Positions 48,501 to 57,847 of a stretch of 64,000 nucleotides of DNA are shown here, one piece after another. How positions within the stretch are numbered: the stretch's first letter is position 1; each line of letters begins with the position of its first letter. The stretch comes from Breviolum minutum Mf 1.05b.01. Its lineage: Eukaryota > Sar > Dinophyceae > Suessiales > Symbiodiniaceae. Below the pieces are notes generated by a model, which was not told the DNA's origin, did no database searches, and saw only the letters and a list, made by a program, of their open reading frames with translations. The DNA lies in contig DF241652.1 of the NCBI GenBank assembly GCA_000507305.1, forward strand, positions 1 through 64,000, in the 5' to 3' direction. Both the position numbers and the translations under genes were made by a program.

Positions 48501-49148
48501 CACTGCCAGGGTGTAGGCCAAAGCCTTAGGTCGTTTAGCCCCCACGACAAGCTACGCAAGAAATTCTGTGGTGAAGCAACTGAACCTTCAAAGACCCTGA
48601 GACCAGGACGGGCATGATGACAAAGCAGGCAAAGCTGTTGATGACCTCATAGTACACAAGAAATCTACTAAAAATATCATATATCCCTAATCCCTTGATA
48701 TGTCTTCAATCAATCTCCAGGAACACCATCGCCATCGTTCAGGTCATTTACATCACCGTGAGCAAAGTTGGAGCTGTCAGGCCAAGCACTAGACTGAAGA
48801 AGTTGTCCGTTTAATACACAAATACAAAGTATCGAGAAGAAAACACCCTGGGAACAAACTTAGATTCACTTTGCAAAAAAAATGGTGTCGTGTATCCGTG
48901 TATGATTGAGGAAAGACACCACCGCAAGCCAACTCTTCATGCTGCTGCGAAAATCCTCCACACTGGTGGTAAGACCTTGGGAATAAGGGACACCCATGAC
49001 AGCCTGAAACGGCGTCCCACGTTGGTTCAAGGCCGTTGTTGGAAAGGCAGTTGTTGGGCAATGGCAGCTGAAATTCAACCAAGTGACCAACGCTGAACAT
49101 CAACAAACCCAAGAGCCAGGTGAACCATTCTTGCTTCACCCACATAAA
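45582..49148 (-). CDS. BASS / SLC10-type sodium-coupled transporter
   Basis: Many short exons, mostly one membrane segment each, spell a bile acid:Na+ symporter family protein. In order: WFTWLLGLLMFSVG (about 49148-49088), CFVIMPVLVSGS (about 48610), APTLAGLVLIGSINGGHTSN (48437-48351), AGGDVALSVLMTMSTTLLCI (from 48209), ILGTVVSVDAIGIIVSTIKV (about 48080-48000), FTPVLGVLATCVI (46936-46897) + VGSSVASCQPYILSA (46809-46764) + GWSLQLAILCLHIFGG (46609-46565) + TAGYLLAMAA (46408-46375) + RLRQSACRTVAIETSMKSS (46302-46248), DFALKLAKLP (about 45985), VRVPAAVSVV (about 45725). The last frame runs to a stop at 45582, but the true final exon is unresolved. Junctions use GA, GC and GT donors and restore frame exactly. 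Family members carry bile acids, pyruvate or other organic anions. In the Na-site motif ET-x-MQ, lysine replaces glutamine. The N-terminus is not fixed. Confidence 0.85.
46034..46136. repeat. ATATC pentanucleotide repeat
   Basis: Repeated TCATA/TATCA words (CATATCATATCATATCAT and degenerate copies). It lies in an intron of the BASS transporter gene. Confidence 0.9.
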
Positions 49149-49958
49149 GGTCCTTGCACTTCAGTACAGGGATGGAATGAATAGCCACTGCAAGATGTAT
49201 GTATCATATGCTACATCTACAACAGAGTCTAAGTCTAAAGGCATAGAACCCTTGGCATTCAGGGGTCGCTGATCATTCTTCTGACTCCGTCTATCTATCA
49301 TGTTGAGCCCGCGCCTAGTGGAATGTCTTCTTACATTTTGCTCTTAAAAAGAAAGGACGAAATAAAGCTGCTTTCAACTAAGAGTGCAGATAGGTTGCAT
49401 CATCATTTTCAAAGAAAATGACATCCTTTCTTGCCGAGTGTCTCCGGAAAAGAAATAGCAGTCAGCGTCACCAACACAAGCCAAAGCACGAAATTATCAT
49501 TAATTCGAGAAACGATCCTCAGGCAACAGGGCCCACCAAACAGGCCTAGTGCAAAAAGAACACGTGCACTTGAATGTTTTGTAGAAATCTTACATACGTA
49601 ACATATCACATATCGTAACATTAGAGATCGAACCCACAACATCATCTCTGAAGACTCAGCAACAACCCAAGGCCAAACATGCAAGCAACCTGATTTCAGG
49701 GCAGAACAAATCCGAAGAATTTCAAAAAAAAAACAATGTTCCACATCAACAAAGGCCAAGTCGCTGCTCAGCAGTTTCGATTGCCTGGCATTAAAGCAAG
49801 ATTTGTTGCTGCCTTGCTGCTTGCTGATCTTTGCGTATGTTTATGAATTTTTGTCCAGGATCCGCCATGATGCCATGTGGAAGAGGAAAAAAAACACAGA
49901 AAGGTTGGGGAAATATTTTTCATTGTAAAGTGTTCGATTTGTAGACCTGGGTGGGCCC

Positions 49959-50333
49959 CTATCTCAACATGCTGTCATACCGACCATCATCCACTTGAAA
50001 AGCTTTCTTTCCCGGCAATTTCTTCCGTTTCCCCAGTCTCTTCTCTGCCTTGTGAGAATTCACAATGCATTTTGAGGGCGCTCCCTGCCGTCGAGCGAAG
50101 CATCTGCCCAGGCTAGCAACGGCCAACAGTGAGCCGCGCACAGATCGTGAAGCGCTACCAGTGGAGTGGGTCACGCTCCCACTCGGTGCACTCGGCGCAC
50201 TTGGTGTGCACCAAAGCTGGGATCGTTGCAGGCGACGATCAAACACACAGAGCTCCGGATTCAGCAAAGCGCGGCTCATGACGCCAGGACTCAGAAGGGC
50301 TAGAATTTTCTTCAGGTCAATTTCTTTAGACAT
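49959..50333 (-). CDS. unrecognised 124-aa frame; possible N-terminus of the BASS gene
   Basis: Starts at ATG 50333 (MSKEIDLKKILALLSPGVMS) and includes a serine/arginine-rich stretch (SASRSVRGSLLAVASLGRCF) followed by lysine-rich sequence (KAEKRLGKRKKLPGKKAF). It lies upstream of the first recognisable BASS membrane segment on the same strand. It could be that gene's N-terminal extension, since plant plastid BASS proteins carry transit peptides, or a separate small gene. The frame looks coding, but no domain is recognised. Confidence 0.4.
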   Translation of the reverse strand: MSKEIDLKKILALLSPGVMSRALLNPELCVFDRRLQRSQLWCTPSAPSAPSGSVTHSTGSASRSVRGSLLAVASLGRCFARRQGAPSKCIVNSHKAEKRLGKRKKLPGKKAFQVDDGRYDSMLR

Positions 50334-50399
50334 CGAAAAAGCGAAAGAAAGGCTAGCATCAGAGCTGAAAGAATAAGCCTCTAGGCCTAGCCTCGCATG

Positions 50400-51200
50400 T
50401 ATGCAAGTTTTAAGAGTAAACTTGCTAGGTTGAGCAAGTGTAGGTAATTATTGTGACTTTCCAAGCTTTATCATTATGAATTGTGCAGCAACTTGCCTCT
50501 GGCTCTGCAAATATTTTGATTCAAGCAAAGTTGTAGGCATGAATCAATGTTTCTCAAGGTATTGGACTTCTGGCTGAAAGACAAAGATGGTTGCGGTATG
50601 CGACCTGTGATGACATGTTTTATCTGTTGCATTTGTGCGAACATGGCTACCTTCTTGAGGGATTGCTGCACCCAATGCGACTAACAGCTTGATTTTCAAC
50701 ATGGCTCTTTCTTTGATCCGCTCTCGAAGAGCAAGCTTTGACAGCTGTGCCACTTTTGCGGCACGCTTGAATCAATGTGAAGACTGCAAGAAAGAAGCAA
50801 TCAGCGTCTCATCACTTCTTAAAACCAAAGCGTTGAAACGTATCATGTTTTGGCAGTCTTCAACCCTTTCAGCAGCGCACCGTGAAACATGTCCATGCGT
50901 AAGCATTTGGACAAACACAATGGCCTCGTGCGCTCCATCAAGCACACAGGATCATACATACAGCACAATTTCTTATGGAGCCACGTTGGCACAGGAAATA
51001 AGTCCGTCGGAACGTGACCCCACAGAATCACAATCCACTCGCAGAGTCCATTGCTTCAGTGTCCAAAGGGCTTCTCACAGTTTTGTGAAAAGCTCACTAG
51101 GGTCCAAATGAGATTTTCCAAGTGCAGTCATTATTCACTTGCGACCCAATGTTTGGGCTTCAAGCTTCAATGTCCTCACAAGGCCGCAGCGCAGGCCTGA
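50400..51200. other. Region with unsupported coding-like frames
   Basis: Minus-strand frames near 50753-50640 (AQLSKLALRERIKERAMLKI) and 51000-50780 (ERVEDCQNMIRFNALVLRSD) look mildly coding, and one faintly resembles an armadillo-type helix. Competing frames on the same strand prevent a call. The plus-strand frame 50689-51111 is most likely their antisense. Confidence 0.3.
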
Positions 51201-51222
51201 CAACTCTTTTGGCATCGAACCC

Positions 51223-51297
51223 AGCACCACCACCACCAGCACCAGCACCAGCACCACCACCACCAGCACCAGCACCAGCACCAGCACCACCAGCACC

Positions 51298-51348
<51 letters not shown>

Positions 51349-51352
51349 GAAC
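51223..51352 (+). repeat. CACCAG / CAA microsatellite
   Basis: (ACCAGC)n-type hexamer repeats at about 51223-51298, then (AAC)n to about 51347. Read on the plus strand it encodes P/A then Q runs; on the minus strand, V/L runs. It lies just downstream of the EF-hand-like gene's last exon. Confidence 0.95.
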
Positions 51353-51399
51353 CAACAAAGAAGAACTGAACTACAAAAATGTCAAGCAAGCAGACGACC

Positions 51400-52792
51400 A
51401 CGAAGAAGGACACGAGAAAAAGAGCCACAGAATGCATCCAATCACGAAAAGTAGGCGGATGCAAATTCCTCCAAAATTGTGATCTCTAATCATTTTGCTG
51501 CGCAAAGGCCATGCCTGCTCTTTTTGCTCTGCCGCACCCTGGAAGTCACCGTGTCCAAGTGAGCCCATGTAATCGATGACGAGACCAACTGGCATATCTG
51601 GGAAGCGCCCTTGCCAATCCTGCATGACTGTGCTCTTCAAGAGACATTTGTTGGGACCGGAACTTGTGTGCCTGTGTCCATATTGCTCACCTGGAAAGTC
51701 AGCAATGCAATTTTCTAGATTTAGAACATCGTGTGCTTGATAGATCCTCTCAAGCGGGTTGTGCTGGAATGATTACCGGGCCAAGCGGATAGCATAGAGA
51801 TCAGCAGCGAACATAGAACCATGTGGTGGAATGGCCTGAAAGTAAGTCGTAATCTTAGCTTCTGGAACTACCTATGAAAACACAGATTCCACGCATAACA
51901 CCATAGAGGACTATGTCTGCTCACTTCTTCTCGGCTCCTCTGTGCGCTCCACCTTGACAGCAGCTGCAACGCATTCTCCCCAAAGCCTTGTTGATACAGA
52001 ACTAAGATTCAACGGGTGGCGAGTGCATGGGGTGCCTTTTGTAAACCTGTCAAAGAATGGCAATAAGCAAGTAACACAAAAGTAACAAGGATACATTTCA
52101 GCTTGCACGATCTAAGGTGCAGGCCCACTTAGCAATCCTGTCACCACAAGCAGAGGCGTGACACAGTGAAAGGAAAAATGGAACCATCGAAATTGGCGCA
52201 AACAAGAAGAATGTTGATCAACTCAACTGTCGCGCCAAGGACAATCTTCACAACTGGCCGTATCAGTATACTGCACTGAAGCACTACTCTGGTATTGCAC
52301 TTTGCACTTTGCGAAAAGCCCCCCCGGCAAGCCTGCACCATCGGTTTCTGGCTGAACAGAAGCAAGAACCTCTTTCCAGCTGCCATCACAGAAAGCTGCA
52401 TACATGTCAGGAGGGGGTGGAGGTGTTGGTTCACCACCACCGCCCCCAGCATCAAACCGCTCGTAGCCATCATCTGAGGCATTGTGGTTGATGTGCTTCC
52501 AGGCATCACCAAGAGGTCTGTCTGGGATTGAGATTCCATCAATGGTTTCTGGCAATGGTTGAGCTTCAAAGTGATTTGGATCATTGATACGAGTGGTCAT
52601 CTCACGCACAAAATCGTTCCAAGTGATTTCTCCAGTTCCACTGACATCCCATTCATGGAATGTTGCCACCAGATCGGGACCATCATCACCGGGTGGAAAG
52701 CCAACAGCGTTGGTCAAATCCCAAAGACCAGGAATGTCGAGATTCGGTGCGCAGCTGGACAGTGCCCCGTAGTACAAGAAAGCGTTGCCCAT
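51400..52792 (-). CDS. unrecognised protein with possible N-myristoylation and an EF-hand-like loop
   Basis: Starts MGNAFLYYGALSSCAPNLDI at ATG 52792; the MGNAF start fits an N-myristoylation signal. One EF-hand-like unit follows (VATFHEWDVSGTGEITWNDF, loop DVSGTGEITWND), then a glycine/proline linker (GGGGGEPTPPPPP) and SWKEVLASVQPETDGAGLPG. Further minus-strand frames continue in order: about 52053-51950 (FTKGTPCTRHPLNLSS...), 51843-51782 (AIPPHGSMFAADLYAIRLAR, bounded by TTTCAG and a GT donor), and 51763 to about 51400 (ERIYQAHDVLNLENCIADFP; then DMPVGLVIDYMGSLGHGDFQ). The first exon is continuous to about 52270. No enzyme family is recognised for the C-terminal half. Gene unity is inferred from order and strand. 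Confidence 0.6.
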
Positions 52793-52819
52793 GGCCTACA
52801 CAAACAGGATTCTTGTCTC

Positions 52820-53590
52820 ATTTCCATGCTTGCTACTCACGTAATCTCAAGTATACAGTATATACATGCTCAGCTATTGGAATACAATGCATGTCAATTT
52901 GACTGAACTTGCGCAATCTGTCCTGTTGGTCTTCTTCTGCTGGAATGATGTTGTCTCCATTTTTCTTTCGACGCTGGCAGAGCTTGTTGAATGTCTTTGT
53001 AAATTTGAGGATCTTGGTTCCGCCACAGGGTCCAATTTCGGAAGTTTGGAGTTTGGTGTCGTGCAACCGGACTCTGTGCGTGCATTACTTGAATTTCTTT
53101 GACTGACTGTCTCTCTAAACTGAGTTTTGGACCGCATCCTCCTTCGAAATCGGCGGCGCAATGCTGAGACCAACCTCTTGACCAGAGAATCGCTCGCATC
53201 GACGATTCGCCAAACGGATCAAAGTGTCCTGGAGGTTTTTGACGGCTTTAAGATTCGATCGAGCAAAGTTGGCATGAGAAGTAAACAAGCAGGTGGGCAA
53301 ACGCCTGCAAAGCTCACTGAATTAGATTTCAAGTTTTTGAAAAATGCCAACATTGCAGCCTCTTAGAGCAAATACTCAAGAGGAAACCTATCAAGTATGG
53401 GATGGATTAGGAATGCTTCCCATTGTGTGCTAACTTGGCATTCTGGGGTATTTGCACCTTGAGTTATGCAAGGGTGACAGCGTGAACTCAGCGTGAACGG
53501 CACTAAGCCACTAAGCAAGTACTGACCTGGGAAGGAGAAAAGTCGGGGTGGCCGGGTGGCCTGGATGAACCCAACAGAACAAGACCTGTG
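52820..53590. other. Spacer upstream of the EF-hand-like gene and downstream of annexin A
   Basis: No recognised gene. Short frames overlap on both strands without motifs. The segment should contain the annexin A 3' UTR and the 5' end of the gene starting at 52792. Confidence 0.4.
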
Positions 53591-53593
53591 ATT

Positions 53594-56500
53594 CTATGGT
53601 TCTGTAGATCGACTCATGACAATGCTCCCTCCCAAATGCTCCTTGTAATCTGCGTTGCCACAGTCGCCATCAATCCACTTGGCCAATCCACGACTGTCCA
53701 AGGCTTCAAAGTGCTCACGGACCTCATCCATCCTTTCTTTTGCAAGGCACATCCAGTTGATCAGCAAATTGTCTGAAGTGCCCAGGCCCTTCATGGAACT
53801 CATAATTGCTTCAGCCCAGACCTGCGGAGGAGGCTTCACCAAGGCAAGCAAAGCTCGCTTGTAGTCACCACTGGTGTCAGCTTCAATGGCTTTGTACAAA
53901 TCTCCACCATTTTTGATGTCACAGTACTTGGAGACCAAATCACGGCGTTGCCGCTCGGAAAGATGCACCAACAAAGTGATCAAGCCAGTGTCATCTGTGC
54001 CCCAACCAACCATGCAATCGCGAACTGCACACGCAAGTCGTTCTGTTGGCTCCCGCATCAAGCCAAGCATGGCGGCTCGGAAGTTTTTCCCAACAAACAT
54101 ACTCATGCCCCAATCCCAGGTCTCATCATCGATGCGGGCATACAAGTCCTCTCCAAATTTTTCTTGGTACTTGGCTTTCAGAGTCTCGATTTGCGCTGGG
54201 GTCTTGCCAGCCACGATCTGAATGATTGCTTTTTCATTGGTCCCCATTCCATCCATTGCTGCCTTCAAGTCTTCGCAATCCTTGTCGTAGTCAACAGATG
54301 CTCTGGGGTGAGTGCACTTCAGAACAGCCACCAAGATATTCTTGAAATTGCCACTGGTCTCAGACTCGATGTGCGCAATCAAGCCCTTGTTGAACCTTGG
54401 GAGAGTATTAGGGACTTGTGAATCCGCAAACCTAACCTCTCTGCAAAACTGCAAGGAAAGATGTCTGGATTCATTGAGAGCAAGACATTCGTTTGTAGGT
54501 CTCCTGGATGATCTCGCGCTCCTGACATGATGTCCCACAGCAAAAAACGTGCTCAACTCATTGAGAAGGTATAAAGATTTACGGAAGACAACCTCACGAT
54601 GCAACAGGCAAATGCAACACGCATTTGGAAAGACTGTCCTTGAAGCTTGCGCAAATGATGACTCGAATCAGCTGGTCTTCAGCCGTACCCCAACCAGCCA
54701 TTGCGCCATGCAGAGCAGTTGCCCGGCTCTCAGCCCATTTCATTGCCTGATTCTGGACATTTTGCTGGTGGAATGTATTTTGGCAGGAAGTAACTGGTGC
54801 GACTCATGGGGAATGAGGGAATGAGGGAATCAATACCACTTGTACACCAGTATCAAGGCTCATTTCCTCAATTCCCTCAATTACCAGAAATAGCTATTAC
54901 AAGTGCTCAGAAAAACAGGTTACAACATCATTGTTGGTGAAATTGATGCTTCCCACGCCTGGTATGTGAGAACTTTCTTGTAGCTGAAGGAAGTCTCGGA
55001 GGCAATGTGATCCACCAGCTTCCTAGTATCACAAACATCAATCAGAATCAGCCAGGTTGCAAGTGAAAGGATAAATCAAGACATTCAGCCAACATGGCAA
55101 TGCTTTAGGGATCAGAAATCGTGCTTGGAATTTGAATAGGATCAACTTTGACTAGGCACCAGATATCCCAAAAGCCCAAAGACCGTTGTTTGGTGTAAAG
55201 GTTGTCTGGTGCAAAAGCGTTTTGATGTAAGAGGCTTCTGCTGTAAAAGTTTTTTTGTAAAAGGTTTTTGGTTCAAATTGCCTCTGCTGTAAAAGTTTTT
55301 TGTGTAAAAGGCTTCTGGTGCAAAGGGTTCTTTGTGGTTCTGGTGCAAAAGCCTTCTGGTGTAAAAAATCCTTGGTGTAACATGTCCCTTGTGTTGAAGG
55401 TTTCTGCTGAAAATGGGTGTAAACATGCCTTGGTGTAAAAGTCTCTTGGTGTAAAAGCAGTTTGGCGTAAGAGCTGTTTGGTATGAAAGATTTCTGGCGT
55501 ACTCGCATTCTGTTGTCGAAGTCGTCTTGTGTACCATGTTTCTGGTGTAAAAGCTCTTTCGTTCGAATTGCCTCTGGAGCAGAAGTCTTCTGATGTAAAG
55601 GTCTTTTGTGTAAGCGTTTTGTGTAAGGGTCTTCTGGTGTAAATGTCGTCTGGTGTAAGGGTCTTTTGTTGTAAAAAGTCCTGGGAAACATAGCAAGTGA
55701 TCAATCGCAGTATCCACAGCGCGAGTGGTTGCTAGTATCTGTTTCACCTCTATGCACCATATTGTTATCAATCCAGCCTCATACGGTAGAAGAGCCCCTG
55801 CCCACATCCATGACTCTGACTTTTGACATGCGCCTGACCAACAGCTTCTTTCATGAATACACCAACGAGATTTACACCAGAAGCCGTTTTCACCAAATAT
55901 TTTACCCAAAAAAACTTTGACACCAAAGAGCTTTACACCAGATACCATCTTCACCAGAAGCCTCTTGCACCAGAAGCCTTTTTTCACCATAAGCTTTTAC
56001 ACAAGGAACCTTTACACCAGGCAACTTTTACACCAGAAGGACTTTACGGCTGCTGTGAGTAGCAGATTGAGGATAGAGAAAAAAGAACAAATGGTATCCA
56101 AACACTAATCAATCCACCATTGGCGCAAAATTGCATACTTCACGCGAGAGGAAAGCCACGGAACGGAGAAGCAAGATCGAGGTCTGCGAAACCACGATTT
56201 GGAAAAGGTTTAGACTGCAGAAACACAGTGGACAGCAACCCCTGGAAGCTTTGCCCTCAATACTCGTGAAAGTTTCAAAGAATGGACCGACCAAACACGC
56301 GTCTGTGTGATCCAGAACGATTGCTCGTGTGTATTTGTCTATCTATATAGGTGCAGGTATCAATAGACTCAATAGACCAGATCCATCTTATACCCATCAG
56401 TCATCTAAATTGGGTTTTGTACGGATCCAACATCCTTCGATGTAATGTACGGTGCAATGCATTTCGATCTAATCCGACTAGTCTAAACCCCCGACCCTCC

Positions 56501-57720
56501 GTTTCGATCCGCCATTTTCAAGCTCCAAGCCTGCCGTGCTCTTTCTCATACAGCCCATGAATCTCATCGTACAAATTCTCTGGAAGCGTGCAAACCTTGG
56601 CAAGAAAATCCACGAAACAAAGAAACAGAGAAACAAACCTCTCAAAACTCTGGATTCGGTGCAGACATGCGTCCAAGCCAGTCAGAGTGTACTCGTCGGT
56701 GCCCCAGCCATGCATGGCATCCCAAAGGTTTTTAACCTTGCGTTGTCTAGGGCAAACAAGCTGTTGCAGAGTACGTTACTTGAAAAGAGGAACAACTAGG
56801 AAAAAAACACGTGTTCTTAACTGCTGAGAAATCTTCTACCATCAGTGGTTTAGTGTCGTCACTAACCAGATCACCCTGAGGCAACAGAATGTGTTGTTGA
56901 GCATTCAAACCCATAAACCAGGTTTGAGGGCCCACACAGAAAATCAAAATTCAACCTCCCAAAATCTGGCTCTGTAGATGGTGGACTAAGACCAACAGAA
57001 CTCCAATGCTGCAACATCCATTGCAAATTATGACACCTGCACAGAAAGCCCTGCTCAATTTTAGGTGGAATGCTAGAGAAATAGGACGACCAGAAGCCAA
57101 AATAAATTTGACCTGGAAAGCAAAAGTCCGAAGCCTGAAAAGTCTGTATCCGAGATTTAGTCTGCAGTTTGCTGTGACACTCAACAGCCAGCAGACTTTC
57201 ATGCTTGTTTCACTCTGCTTTAGCTGGGAAACGTAAAGCTCCACAGGCATGGAGAGGAGCGTAGTCATGGTATGCTTCCACCAGTTGGTGAAAAACATGA
57301 AGGTGCCGCTTTCTTCTTTGCATTTCTTTTCAACCTGCGCTTAGCAAGTTAAACAACGAAGCAACAAGTGGTGCAACAAGTGGTGCTTTCCCCGTGCGCC
57401 TCAGCCTTCAATGGAGCTCCATAGACAGCTTCATACAGCTCTGTGTGTCGCTTGATGGCAGTGGCTGGCATTGTGACGAGAACTTCCTTGAGGGTGTCCA
57501 CCTTGCAAAGGAATCAACTTTGCCCAAGAACAGTCAAGTGCCAAGTGCAACAACTTGGTATCAACTGTTTCAAGTCCATATCAACACAGCCTCATGTGAA
57601 TGTCATGCAGGTGTCATGCAATCTTAGGACGCCACATTAAACAACGAATCCTTGCATCGTTGAGCCCAGTACACCGGAGCAATGGGGATGGTCTCCTGGG
57701 ACACTTGAAGCGGCAGAGTG
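53594..57720 (-). CDS. annexin with six annexin repeats (annexin A of the pair)
   Basis: Calcium-dependent phospholipid-binding protein. Exons: possible start region about 57720-57640 (QETIPIAPVYWAQRCKDSLF); 57501-57406 (VDTLKEVLVTMPATAIKRHT...) + 57334-57233 (VEKKCKEESGTFMFFTNWWK...) + 56736-56674 (WDAMHGWGTDEYTLTGL) + 56595-56531 (VCTLPENLYDEIHGLYEKEH) + 55022-54959 (KLVDHIASETSFSYKKVLTY) + 54746-54639 (HGAMAGWGTAEDQLIRVIIC) + 54522-54488 (EREIIQETYKR) + 54395-53594. The last exon holds the rest of repeat 3 plus repeats 4-6 (MDGMGTNEKAI, MVGWGTDDTGL, MKGLGTSDNLL). All listed junctions restore frame; donors are GT, GC or GA. Repeats 2-6 keep G-x-GT, and D/E residues about 40 positions later complete type II calcium sites. 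Repeat 1 lacks G-x-GT. The usual annexin has four repeats (eight in A6). The stop is at 53594; the start codon is not fixed. Confidence 0.9.
55190..56050. repeat. Inverted array of degenerate 15-16 bp repeats
   Basis: From about 55190 to 55680 the plus strand carries some 30 head-to-tail degenerate copies of a unit like TTCTGGTGTAAAAG. From about 55860 to 56045 the same unit recurs about a dozen times in reverse complement (CTTTTACACCAGAAG). A spacer of about 180 bp separates the arms, so the locus can fold into a long imperfect hairpin. It lies wholly inside the 1508-nt annexin A intron (56530-55023). The repeat has few stops on the minus strand, so several frames there stay open and mimic genes. 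Confidence 0.9.
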
Positions 57721-57847
57721 GGTAAGCAGTTTCATTTTTGCATCACATAATACTCCTGCAGTAAGTGTGCCATCATGTCATGATACATCCCAGTGTATAT
57801 ATATATATAATGTATGCATTAAATCCAGCCCTGAATTGAGATTCATC

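Noticed and set aside
47906..48617. Plus-strand ORFs 47906-48118 and 48228-48617
   Set aside because: Antisense to BASS transporter exons whose minus-strand translation matches family motifs; the plus frames have no motifs.
53655..54421. Plus-strand ORFs of 69, 115 and 157 codons
   Set aside because: Antisense shadows of the annexin A terminal exon.
55142..55990. Overlapping minus-strand ORFs of 282, 179 and 143 codons with LHQKTFTPE-like repeats
   Set aside because: They are created by the stop-poor 15-16 bp repeat array inside an annexin intron. The frames encode the same repeat in different registers, so none is a credible protein.
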